Shown here in pieces: positions 1 through 10,270 of a stretch of 64,000 nucleotides of DNA. Numbering within the stretch: the first letter of the stretch is position 1; every line of letters begins with the position of its first letter. The position numbers and the translations under genes are program-made. The notes under the pieces were generated by a model. That model was not told where the DNA came from and searched no databases. It saw only the letters and a list, made by a program, of their open reading frames with translations. This stretch comes from Neurospora tetrasperma FGSC 2508. Its lineage: Eukaryota > Ascomycota > Sordariomycetes > Sordariales > Sordariaceae. The stretch is taken from contig NW_009799101.1 in assembly GCF_000213175.1 (NCBI RefSeq), positions 1 to 64,000 of the forward strand. Reading direction: 5' to 3'.

Positions 1-166
1 CCCTAACCCTAACCCTAACCCTAACCCTAACCCTAACCCTAACCCTAACCCTAACCCTAACCCTAACCCTAACCCTAACCCTAACCCTAACCCTAACCCT
101 AACCCTAACCCTAACCCTAACCCTAACCCTAACCCTAACCCTAACCCTAACCCTAACCCTAACCCT
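1..166. repeat. Telomere, (CCCTAA)n array
   Basis: Twenty-seven uninterrupted CCCTAA hexamers plus a final CCCT run from the first base. The C-rich strand reads 5'->3' on the plus strand, so this is the left end of a chromosome. TTAGGG is the telomere unit of most filamentous ascomycetes. No variant unit is seen in the array, and it ends abruptly in single-copy sequence. Confidence 0.98.
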
Positions 167-422
167 CTCGGTGGGTGCTAATAAAACATTATCCGTCCGA
201 TATTTTCAACTTGAGTCCTCCAGTCGAGGCTCTGTGCGTTGCGGGCACAAATTCAAACCATATGCCAAGAATACGGGTTAGGGTTATACCCGCCACTCGC
301 AAACCGTGAATCGCTTCACTTCATTCATCTCATCGGTACATACATCACTGCACATTGATGGACCACAATCAAGAAGGAAATCAACTAAACACACTTGCTA
401 TGCAAACTCAGAATGCAGCAGA
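167..422. other. Telomere-adjacent spacer
   Basis: This is 256 bp of ordinary composition between the telomere array and the stop codon of the first gene. No subtelomeric helicase, transposon or AT-rich sequence is present. At 275-286 there are two TTAGGG-type units in the orientation opposite to the telomere. The short open frames here run antisense to the C-terminal part of the protease gene. Confidence 0.7.
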
Positions 423-2146
423 TCACAACAGACTTCCCAGCACCGCAGCACCAACAGCCATCGCGACGCTCAACACCACATCGCCAGCCATACTTCTCCC
501 AGAGGAATCCAACGCAGTCGCGCTCATACTTCCACCACCACCGACTAAACCTGTCGCTATAGGTACCGCCAATGTCGTGGTGACAAACCCCCACGCCGTG
601 CGCGTTCCCCCATTTCCATTTCCATTTCCTCCCGTCCCAGTCACACCATCAGTGCCGCCTGTCGAACCAGTAGGCGGCGCAATGGACGTCTCCGAAACCA
701 CATCCACCACCGCCTCCTTCTGGCCCGCTTGTATCTGACAATTCCCTACCACGCGAGACAAATCGGTAACGTCCCTGAGCGCAGCGGGCGTATTACCGCA
801 TGAAGTGGCTTGCGTCAACCAGATGGAGTTGGTTTGGAAGTCAAAGACAGCTTTTCACTCTGTCAGCATTCACCCGAACAATACCTCTACGAAAAAAAAA
901 GGAGAGGACTGAACTCACCATAAACACTCCTTAAAAACGTATCCCCCAACAACGTAAAACTCTCACTGCCCATGATCCCCAAAAAGCACATCTTGCTCTC
1001 CCCCTGTCCCACCTCCCTGATCATTTCCTTGTACGGCACCCTAACCGTCACCTTTTGTCCTGAACCCACGAACTCAAAATCCATCGTCCCATTCATCTCT
1101 ACATACCCACAACCGACGCTATAAAACCCGTTCGCATCTTTCTCCGGGCTCCCAAAGTCCTCGGCAATCTTGTTCGCCAACGCAGGCGGCAAGATCGTCA
1201 TGGTACTCCCACTATCCAAAAACGCCGGGATTTTACTCCCCTCGTAAACGCCCATGCTCTGTCCTGAAGGCGGCGTAAGTCTGATCCCATTCATCTGCAC
1301 CCAAAACCGCGGCACGCCATCCGGTGAGTCTCCCGCTGAAATAATCGGTAGTCTCGCCAGCGGCCCAGCAAACTTGGACGTGTCCACCCCGCCGAAAACG
1401 ATACTCCCCTGTTGAGCAGTCTTGGATCCTAGTGCGAGAGTGTATGCTTTGACTTTGGTGATCTTTTGGGCGTACAGCTGGTCGATGAAATTGGGATACT
1501 TGGTTGCTAGACCCTGGCCGTAGCCGATCCCTAGGATTCCGGAGAAGGCATCTTTGGAGGAGGTGGCGACGCCGAATTGGATATCCTTCAAAGAGGTGGA
1601 GGAGCCGGAAAGGGAGATGGTGTCGGTCACGTACGAGATATTGGCGGCGCCGATGCCGTAACGGAGGGTTTTGCTGGTGCCGAGGGATTTGGACGTAGAA
1701 GAGAGGGAGGCGTTATAGAAGCCGATGTGGTCGCAGAAGGATAAATCGGAGGGCGAGACGGTGGTGCAGTCCGGGTTCACCCAGAGTTCGAAAGAGCCCG
1801 TGTCGAGTTGGGTGTAGACTGTTTGTGGGGGGGTGCCGATCTCGACTGTCATCGGGGGTTAGTTTACCTAGTAGGGAGGAGAAGGGGACGAAAAAAATTG
1901 AAAAAGGGACGTACGTTGGGCATAGTAAGCTACGTCAGACCGATTGTTGAGAGCGAGTTGGATGCCGCGACGGGCAAAGTGGTCGGTGTTAGTAGAGTGG
2001 ATGATGGGGAGGTGGACGCAGCCATCACCGGGGGTGTGGCCGGTGAGGTGTAATGGCCTAGTAGTAAGATTCAGATGTTGGGCCGAACATGTTAGTGCTA
2101 GTTGAAGAAGTACAAAAGAGGCTGAGAGGGAGGGAAAAGCCGCCAT
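423..2146 (-). CDS. Secreted, probably GPI-anchored pepsin-type aspartyl protease
   Basis: A family A1 aspartic endopeptidase of the fungal yapsin/SAP type, cutting proteins at the cell surface. Exons on the minus strand are 2146-1915, 1845-919 and 850-423 (528 aa), with introns of 69 and 68 nt. The first has GTACGT..ACAG. The second has GTGAGT and an unusual AAAG acceptor, chosen because it alone restores FLRSVYAVFDF, the conserved end of the fold. An N-terminal hydrophobic signal peptide (about residues 1-22) precedes EIGTPPQ. The catalytic aspartates are D92 in DTGSFELW and D288 in LDSGSTMT. The C-terminus is a Gly/Thr/Ser-rich stretch followed by a hydrophobic tail (VVLSVAMAVGAAVLGSLL), the pattern of a GPI signal. 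The stop codon lies 257 bp from the telomere. The family is certain; exon 3 and the GPI anchor are well supported inferences. Confidence 0.88.
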
Positions 2147-3162
2147 ATCGGCAGCTGGTTACTCAAAGCGTTATCGCAGAGCGGTTGGCATAGGACGTCA
2201 AAGATTGAAAAAGTTGGGTTACAAAAGAAGGAAAGATATGCCAATCTTGGTTACCTAAGCATGAAACAAGGAAATTCCAGAAAAGACAGTGAGTAACGAC
2301 CTGCGTATTATGATGATCAAGTGAATGAAAAAGTCAACCTAAAATGTTGATCGTTGACTGCGTGCGGTCCGGACGGGATGAGGTTGAAATATCCGAGTCA
2401 CTCCGCTCCACCACGTCGGCCCGGTCCCAGAGTAACAGACGGGAAGATGTATTGTGGCCGGTAAAGAAAGAAGGGAATGAAATGAAAAGAAGGAAAGAAT
2501 AACAAGGTAGCAAACGTAAAGAAGAAAACAATAGAAGAAGTTCACGATACGAGATCATGAATCTTCACGGCAGAATATATGTGGTACCATGAAAGGGATT
2601 GTGTGAGGTGGGTGGAGGACTGCCTCTCGTCTACCGGATGCCGAGAACTATTGACTGTGACAGCCCAGAATCGGCAATACTACATGGAGACCCATGGTAT
2701 GCTACCCGAATGAAATTGACAATAGATGAATGGACTGCAATAGCGGACGTAGCTGGTTCATATCCGGAATCTCGTCGGATATCTCCTCTTCCGTCAACAC
2801 CACCAGACTAGTAGGCATCCCATCCCGAATCCATCCCAGCAGCAGCAGTAACATCAACATCACCAACAACCAACCCAATTCGACCTAGTGAAGAACCTCC
2901 GAACTCATCCTGACCTGACGGACTTCCATCTTGGGCCGTCTTCAAATTCCGTAAAAATCCCCGACACGGTCACATTCGCCCAAAAGGTGCGACGCCACAA
3001 GAGCGCAGTCGAGCGGAGATCAAACTACGGTGGCCCAAGTGTGACTGAGGTCGTTTATAAAACTGGTCCAAGCTCCCAGCTGCTACCAAGTGTCGGTTAT
3101 TTTATATTAACGCCTTTACCATACTTACAAGATTCAACACTCACACCCAAACCTTGAACCTT

Positions 3163-3342
3163 TCTCGCTTTCTTCCCTTCTTTCTTTTTTCTACTTTTTT
3201 TTTTTTTCTTCCTTTCTTTACCCCTTTTCTTTTCTCTTCTTCCTTCTTTCATCGTCATCTTTTTTTTCTCTTTCTTTCCTCTTTGGCGCGGGGAGAGGAG
3301 GGGGGTGGAGAGAGGGAGAGAGAGAGGGAGAGAGAGAGCAGG
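3163..3342. repeat. Polypyrimidine tract followed by polypurine (GA)n tract
   Basis: About 125 nt almost wholly C/T (3163-3285, with T runs up to 13) is followed by a GA-rich purine tract to 3342, including GAGAGAGAG runs. The two halves are broadly complementary, so the strand could fold on itself or form triplex DNA. No protein feature is present. Confidence 0.8.
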
Positions 3343-3520
3343 ATCCATTTGCATTGTTACCTTGTTACCTTACCCCAACTCAAAAATTTAGAGAAATACT
3401 AAGTGCAGGGTAGATCCAGCTAGGGAGCTAGGGTCCATTTGCACTACTACCTAAAATCTTGGCAAACCTCCCAGTACCTCCGTCTCGTGCGAAAGCACTA
3501 AAGTACTGAAGTAATGAAGC

Positions 3521-3560
3521 AATGGGAGTCAATGGGAGTCAATGGGAGTCAATGGGAGTC
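3521..3560. repeat. 10-bp tandem repeat, four exact copies
   Basis: The unit AATGGGAGTC is repeated four times without change at 3521-3560. It is preceded by related AAGTACTGAAGTAATG sequence and followed by AGGGCAATGG. It is a small minisatellite with no coding context. Confidence 0.95.
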
Positions 3561-4639
3561 AGGGCAATGGAAGGGAGTTGACTTTGCGGGACTCGAGACA
3601 GCTTATCAAGGTTATCTTCCAAGTACAAGGATTTGGATACCACCCACCAGTGCAAGCCTAATGTCTGCAGCTGGTTAGACTTCTTGTTTTCAGAACTTTT
3701 GGATAAACGACCCAAGTCACACTTGGGCCACCGTATCAAACCCATAATCCAGGGGTCGATATGGACAAGGGACCTTATAAGCCTCCAATTCCAAGGGTTT
3801 GGGCCGCTAGTGGTACGCTACCGTGACAGCCAAGGAGTCCCCTGAGATGAACGGGGTGCGTCAGTGCGAGCGAATCAGAGGCCGCTTGTGACGATGATGG
3901 CTGTGAAATATAGGGGGTTCAGAGCTACCACTTAATCCAGCACCTCGATGGAGCTCCAATGTTTGGGTGTTTGGCGTAGTGGTCAGTATCTGAGAATGGC
4001 CCCCTTGTTTCAATGGACTCCTTCGGCTGGGCCTGGCTTGCCTGGCTCGTTCAGGACAAAATAGTCGAGAGCTTTGACATTATACCTCAGGTATACTCCC
4101 ACTACGCATCCAAGCATCTTTGTTACACCTCTGATTTTGAGTTCTAGGCAATTCCTGGATAGCGATATCCGAATAAGACTCTAGTCGACGTCTTTTCGAA
4201 TTGTTGTAATCCCTATCACAGCCTTGCAAGGGCCTTTTTTGATCTTAACGAGCGATAGCAGACTGGTTTACTTGACCTGTTGGCTGGTCTTATCAATTTT
4301 GTTTCGGACGAGCCTGGGTGGAATCGTTAGCGGTTGCTGTCTAGAGGTATGTAGATGATGGTATGAGGTTGAAAATATATACATCATGAATTCCACAAGT
4401 GAGAAGTTAGTTTGGTTGAAGGTGATGGTGGGTCGCGGGGTGCACATGGGTTACACTAACAATTTTGAAGCTGCCACTGCTGCCTGCCGGGAACACTCCG
4501 TTTTCGCCAATAGGATGACAACGCCTAATAACAAATATCCAACACCAAGCCTCACATTAATTTGAACTCCTACAAACACAAAAACCAATTCCATATCCCA
4601 TTGTTATCCTCACACTTAAATCCCTTCATCCAAATCACA

Positions 4640-5362
4640 ATGGCCCCACTCCCTCGCCCCCTGCCCCAAGGCGGCTTCACCTTCTCTATCTCCCCCTCCG
4701 CCACCCACCTCAACCATCCCATCTCCCACTTCCTCTCCACCCCTCTTACGTTCGAAGGTAGCGCAAGTACCTCTACAACTATCCGTCCCCAAGCCCTCGC
4801 CGGCGGCGCCCTCGTCTTCTCCCGATCCGCACCCGACGCTGTAGACCGCATCCTCCTCCTCCAACGCGCCCCGTACGACTCGATGCCTCTACGCTGGGAA
4901 ATCCCCGGCGGCGCCTGCGATCCCGAAGACGAGTCCTTCTTGCATGGCGTTGCCCGCGAAATGTGGGAGGAGGCCGGGCTGCTGCCCAAGAGGATGGTTT
5001 GTCAGGTCATCGGTAAAGACAAAAAGCCGCAGGTGTTTTTGACGAGGAGTGGAAAGGTGGTGATGAAGATTAGTGTCGAGGTGGAAATCGATGAGGCGTT
5101 TGGGGCGGAAGAGGAAACGGATGGGAACATGAAGTGGAAGGGACTGCCTAAGGTGATGATGGATCCGAATGAGCATGTAAGGTTCGTTTGGGCGACCGAG
5201 GAGGAGTGCAGAGCGGGAGTCATGATGGTTGAGGATGAGGAGGGAGAGATAGAAGAGCTCAAGTTGAACTTCACTCACAAGGAGCAGAGGGAGACCATCT
5301 TGGAGGGATTTGAGATTAGGAAGAGGAGGGCGTTGGAAGGAGGGGATGCCGAGGACGCTTGA
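4640..5362 (+). CDS. Nudix hydrolase
   Basis: A 240-aa intronless Nudix (NUDT) hydrolase, which removes a nucleoside-linked diphosphate from its substrate with Mg2+. The Nudix box is GACDPEDESFLHGVARE followed by MWEEAGLL. It has one residue more than the canonical G-x5-E spacing but keeps REMWEEAGL, the metal-binding helix. The usual GGALVF..LLLQRAP strand precedes it and WEIPGG leads into the box. The start at 4640 is the first ATG in frame, in good context (ATCACAATGG); an upstream in-frame extension to 4562 has only a TTG. The C-terminal third is Glu-rich. Substrate cannot be told from sequence; 8-oxo-dGTP, ADP-ribose or NADH types are all possible. Confidence 0.9.
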   Translation: MAPLPRPLPQGGFTFSISPSATHLNHPISHFLSTPLTFEGSASTSTTIRPQALAGGALVFSRSAPDAVDRILLLQRAPYDSMPLRWEIPGGACDPEDESFLHGVAREMWEEAGLLPKRMVCQVIGKDKKPQVFLTRSGKVVMKISVEVEIDEAFGAEEETDGNMKWKGLPKVMMDPNEHVRFVWATEEECRAGVMMVEDEEGEIEELKLNFTHKEQRETILEGFEIRKRRALEGGDAEDA

Positions 5363-5642
5363 GCTGGGAAGACCTGCGGCATTTGGGTTAGTGAGTTTGT
5401 GATGACGAGCCATGGCGGTGATCAAGCACACCTCGCAATACCGGACAATTCACATCGATGAATACCCCCAACCAACCTACCAGTCAATAACGAGTCCTAC
5501 CGTCAATCTCGAGCCGCTTTCTCGGCATAAATAGGCGCCAGCAACAGCCCTGTATTTCGATGTGTCCTGCACACCCCCATCGACCACCAATTAACCAACC
5601 CTACCCTAGTCCTACCACCGATTAAACACCCAATATCCAGTC

Positions 5643-7326
5643 ATGGCCTCTCCAGTCTTTCTCTACCTCTCCGACGACCCGCAAGCCTACCTCCTCTTCC
5701 TCAAAGGTTACATCCGTCCTTGCGCCGACATCTGCACCAAGTGCAAAGTCCGCTATCTCGACAACTTCATCAAGACCGCATCCGCCCCGGATCTTGGCTG
5801 GAACCGGCTATCGCCTGACGAACGGCCTCGTCCAGCCCACACCCTCTTAGACGCCCAGTTAGCCAACTTGGGTATTACCGCAGCCAACAGGTATGGCTTA
5901 GATTTGTCCGAACAAGAAAGCGATAACATCTTCCAACCTGCCATCTGCCGTTTAACGCTCAATGCAAATTAGGTTCTAGTAATCGAGGCCTTCGCTACAA
6001 TGACTGCCTGTAGAGGGATGGGCAGACCAGATCGTGCTGACGATCGCTATGATCAGTACAAGCTGGGTAAGAAGATCCTTTGGATGGCTTGCCCGCAATT
6101 CACGACCCAAGAACTAATTAAGCATAAGCCGTCCGTGGACTTGATGTCCCATTGGCTCTGGAACCTCAGCCAACTCCTATCCGATGGTGCGGATGTCTAC
6201 CTCTCTTCACCACCTCTCTCTGATCCGTCCTCCTCATCAGCCAGCCAACACCGCCCTCTGCACCTGCTCCATTTTCTCCGTCCTCAACGGTAAACACCCC
6301 GATGCACACACCGGATACGAATGGATCAACGTCATTCTGCGCGCTACTCAACAGCGGGTTGAGCCTGCTCTTCTCCAAGCATGGGCACAACCCTTGAACG
6401 AAGAGGAGCTTCTTACTTCTTCTGCCCCATATCGTCCGCTGTGTCCTGGCTACGACTGCCAGGCGGACACAAGCTGGCAAGAAGATCAAGTGCACAAAAG
6501 GAACAACGTGGTGGATATTCCTCGATTTGCCGACGTAGTTTGGGATTGGTCTGTGGATCAAATACGACTTTTGGGCTTAGGAAATGGGGCCGAGGATGAC
6601 CCTGCGGGAGATACTCCCAGTTATGGTATTTCCTTGGTTAGTACAAGTCCCGGTGACCCTTCCAATCCCGATTCTGATCCCGGTTCCGCCGCTGTCGACC
6701 CCTCACACCCTCCAGACTCCCTTCGCCCCGGCTTTCTTCTCCTCACCGGCACTCCCTCCACCTCCGCTTCCATCAACTCCCAGTTCAGAGACTACCACCT
6801 CGACACCTTCCCACCCTGCCGCTTCGCCCACTCCCTCCGACAGGACCTCCTGCGTGCCTTTCTCGCTCACACGTTCCGCCTGAATGCTGCCACATGCAAT
6901 ACCCTCTCAGATTTATTCGTCAAAGCAGCTTTTGCATTGTCCTATATACCCCCCTCCTCCTCCTCCTCTTCTCACACACCGCATCTCCTGCCAGTCAAAT
7001 CCCTCTTCGACACCGCCCACCGCGACTATTTCCACCATAAAACCCCGCTCCTGGATATCCCCTTTGACCAAAACCAAAATTAGAACCAAAAAGTAAAACC
7101 CTTCCGGCATCCTCGTTTGTGCAGAAACCAATGCGCCCACGACGCAAACGGGTTTCACTTTCGCCCGTCGTCGCGGGCGCAAGGGTGGTTGATCAGTCAC
7201 GGAACGATCGATTGGAAAACGGGAGCGGATTATGAGGATCGGAATATGAGATGGGGACCGCAGCATTTGATGAGACAGGTGTTTAATTGGGAGGGAGGGG
7301 TTTTGGGCTGGGAGTTGGATGATTAA
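5643..7326 (+). pseudogene. Unknown gene interrupted by two in-frame TAG codons
   Basis: No family recognised. Reading starts at the ATG at 5643 (MASPVFLYLSDDPQAYLLF). The frame is closed by TAG at 5970-5972, yet protein-like sequence continues in the same frame (VLVIEAFATMTACRGMGRPD) to about 6194. It then shifts by +1, either through a short intron (for example 6195-6240, weak GTCTAC donor, CATCAG acceptor) or a frameshift. The +1 frame (TALCTCSIFSVLNGKHPDA, later a Ser/Pro-rich segment) stays open to a second TAG at 7081-7083 and goes on to TAA at 7326. Both TAGs follow AAT, and each is one C-to-T change from CAG; the second sits in a Gln-Asn run (DQNQN*NQK). This fits a gene inactivated by C-to-T mutation. 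Undetected introns are the alternative, but I found no splice pair of correct phase that removes the first TAG. Confidence 0.5.
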
Positions 7327-7844
7327 TATATCAATTGAAGGGATTCTTCATTCGTGTACCTAGGTAGGTAGAGGTAGGTAGGTAGGTAGGATTTCCCTTT
7401 GGGTTAGGGATGGAAGAGGTTGAACGGTTGAGTGGGGATGCGTGAGGGAAAAGGATGTGGAATGTGGGATGTGGGAACTACACAAAGAGGTAGCGTTAGC
7501 TAAGTTTGAAAGACATTTACAAATCAAAAGTATGAAACACGGCGGGCAAGATGAATACTCGACGAGCCACGGCCTTTACTGTCTTCTCAGAGCCAAGACA
7601 TATAGACACACCCCAGAGGATGGAATCCTTATTTATTTGCATGAAGGGGTAAGGCACGTAGGAACATGGAACTCCGTGGATTACGTAAATAGAGTGATGG
7701 GACGACACTGCGGCACACAAACACACGACAAGGTCAGGCATGTCATCAATTTTGAGGAGAAGAGGGAAACGTCATTAATCATTAGGTGTTGTAAAGTGTC
7801 GTCTAGTTGTTGTCGGCCTGGTAATCGGCACCCCGATTCCCAGC
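7327..7844. other. Intergenic, convergent gene ends, with (TAGG)n microsatellite
   Basis: The region lies between the 3' ends of the broken gene and of the minus-strand coiled-coil gene. It contains a TAGGTAGG-type tetranucleotide tract at 7358-7390 with one GA interruption. Open frames are short and lack recognisable motifs; I see no further gene. Confidence 0.6.
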
Positions 7845-9790
7845 CTACCACCTCGCTACTCCCCACGTTCTCTTTCGCGTAGCTTTCCACTGCCCAACAA
7901 AATACCTCCTCATTGTCTCCCTACAAGCGTTGTACTTAACCGCGCTCAGCGGGTTTTCCTCCAGGTAATCTATCACCCTAGCCATCTCCTCCTCGCTCAT
8001 TTCCCCAGCATGGGTCTTTTGCACATCGGCGACGGCGGTGTAAAGAGCGTTTTCACCAGGCACGACGGAACGCGACAAAAGATTTTCACAAGCAGTGCTT
8101 CCAGGGACAAGCCACCCACTCCCGTCCACCGCTTCCACCAATACCGCCGCGATCCTCTGCAGCACATGTTTCGATGCGTCTTCATAGAGTTCCTCCTTCA
8201 CATCCTGGGTGATCTGATCCCGCACTTCCTGCCTAATTTCTTCCTCCCACTTCCTACCCGTCTTGTGGTGCAGCTTGTCAAGCTGACGGGTTACCTCACC
8301 GCCAACACGCTGACGGACTTCCAGCCTGAACCAATCTTCCAGCTTTGAAGAATGTTCGACGCGCGCTTCAAGGGTCACGTTGCGAGTGAGGAGCTGTTCG
8401 TTACGCGTTTCAAGGGCTGTGATGCGGGTGAGTAACTGTTGCCTGATGGTGTAGAACTTTGAAGGGTCTGTCGACGCTTCCAAAAAGTCGGCAGCAGTTG
8501 GTGTGGGCGGGAGAGAGGGCAAGTCGAGGTCAGAGGGCGTTGCGAGTCGTGGGCGCTTTCCGTTTCGATCTATGGAGGAAGTTTGTTAGTGGGTGCTTTG
8601 GTGCCATGAAGGTGGTGCAAGCTTAGGCTGGGGGAACGTACCCGGTGTGGGGGAGAATTGCGTTAACTCTTGACTCGGGGAGGCGTTCTCCTGTGCCGAT
8701 TCGAACAATCGGAGGTTGCTTGAACTTGCGATGTCACGTTCATCATGGCGATTGTGATAGGGAGGCAAGAATCCGCTTGCGCTTGCTGATCGTTTGCGCG
8801 TCTGGGTTGATGTTGGCGCAGCATCTTGAAGCACACCAGAGGTAGTAAGGGTAGGACTGCCTGGTTGTGCCTCTTGTACCTCGTGGTGTCCTGGTTCACG
8901 TGCCGTGGTGCTCGGGTTGACAGTCTGCCCACCAGCACCGCCGTACAGCCTTACAAGAGATGCACGATTCACGTGAGTTCTTGGTCGACTGTGAATGTTG
9001 GCAGACGAAAAGATAGATGGGAGACAGGCCAGCTGTGCCTGGATCTCGATTGGCAAGGAGGACAGATCCAAGTAAAAGGAAATATCTTTGACTGTAGCCA
9101 GGGATTGTAGGGCATCAAACAGGGCTTCGGAGCGGTGTTTTGGTTGCAGAGGCTGATGCTTGGGCGCCACCAAACTGGGCGGCTGTGTTATGATGAAGCG
9201 TAGACGGATGAACCTGTCTATATCAGGTACTGCTTCCTGCTCCTCGGGATGTGGAAGCGGGCTTGAAGTGTATGATACCTCCAGGGACTGAATATCCTCC
9301 GGGTAGATGAATAGAAACAGTGAAACATGGGCGGGAGTGCTGGTCTTGAGGGTGCATTGGCCGCGAAGTGAAAAGAAGGCGGTCCGGTCGGTCGTGTCAA
9401 CGAAACAATCCAACTTCAAGTCGGGCGTGTGTCGAGCGAGACCTTCAACCTCCCAACTAGCCTGACCCGGGCGCGCAACGAGGTCTATTATGCAATCTTG
9501 GTCATGGTTTTCTGCACCAGACGCAGCCGATATGTCGTCGCCGTAGAACCCATGGGCACTATCAAGCAAGCCGTCAGTCAGAAGTATCAGGCAAGCTTGG
9601 GCACTGCAAGTTGAAAACGAGCGACCTGCCGCTCTCGCGTGTCAATCTGTAACTCTCGGCAGGAATTCCATGAACGGGAGGCAAGACAGTAGAGAGGCCA
9701 CTGCCCCTGGAAGCAGCCTCTCTACCCGCGGCCCTGCCAAAGAAGCCCCAGTCCTTTCAACAGGCGTGCCTGATAAGTAGGAGTTGGCAT
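7845..9790 (-). CDS. Unknown protein with C-terminal coiled coil
   Basis: I do not recognise the family. The secure part has two exons: up to 9603-8642 and 8569-7845, joined over a 72-nt intron with GTACGT donor, CACTAAC branch site and CATAG acceptor, giving PTPG-DRNGKRPR. The long first part contains no methionine, so an upstream exon is required. My best candidate is 9790-9726 (starts MPTPTYQARLL), joined over a 122-nt intron to 9603; phases agree and the total is 583 aa, but the donor GTAGAG is weak. Visible features are a hydrophobic start (LILLTDGLL), a Ser/Pro/Gln-rich middle with a basic TRKRSASASG segment, and a C-terminal helical region rich in Glu, Arg and Gln (ITALETRNEQLLTRN onward) that looks like a coiled coil. 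The probable 5' exon lies inside a tandem duplication. Confidence 0.6.
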
Positions 9791-10270
9791 GTTTTTACGG
9801 CTTCCAGGCCCATGGAACGCGTGTTTCGAATTACAGACGGCAGGAAAGAGACTGGACCGCTCATAGACCAAAAGGGGCTTATGGCGTCAGGCCGTAGTGA
9901 GAGGGCAGGGTGAAATGGCATCAGAACCACGGCGAATCGGGGAGGTGGGCAGAAAGGGGACAGCCCCACCGCTCTCGCGTGTCGACTGTAGCTATCGGCA
10001 GGAATTCTATGAACGGGAGGCAAGACAGCAGACACCAGAGGGGTAAGCACTGGCCTCTGCCCGCGGCCCTGCCGAGAAGCCCCAGTCCTTTCAGCAGGCA
10101 TGTGCCTGTCGAGTAGGAGTTGGCAAGTTTTTATGGCTTTCGACCCATAGAACGCGTGTTTCAAGCCACAGTCGTCAGGAAAGAGACTAGATCGGCCATG
10201 CATTCGGGGAAATGCACAGCACCCAGGACCGCATGAATCGGGGAGGGCAAGAGGGCAAAGGGGGATGGGG
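9629..10270. repeat. Imperfect direct tandem duplication, ~340-bp period
   Basis: Sequence beginning CCGCTCTCGCGTGTC at 9629 recurs at 9969. Long shared blocks include GGCAGGAATTC..ATGAACGGGAGGC, CCGCGGCCCTGCC, AGAAGCCCCAGTCCTTTCA, AGTAGGAGTTGGCA and AACGCGTGTTTC, and a weaker shared GAATCGGGGAGG block ends each unit (9932 and 10234). The copies differ by many substitutions and some indels. The first copy overlaps the presumed 5' exon of the minus-strand gene at 7845-9790. Confidence 0.85.

Larger units (their letters stand above)
2147..4639. other. Intergenic region, 2.5 kb
   Basis: I find no convincing gene here. Open frames are short (under 100 codons), lack family motifs and mostly start at non-ATG codons. 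The region holds a long pyrimidine/purine tract (3163-3342) and a 4-copy 10-bp tandem repeat (3521-3560), described separately. The last ~150 bp before 4640 are the promoter and leader of the Nudix gene. Confidence 0.6.

Noticed and set aside
4562-4639. N-terminal extension of the Nudix protein
   Set aside because: The in-frame extension begins with TTG. The ATG at 4640 has good context and starts a normal-looking N-terminus.
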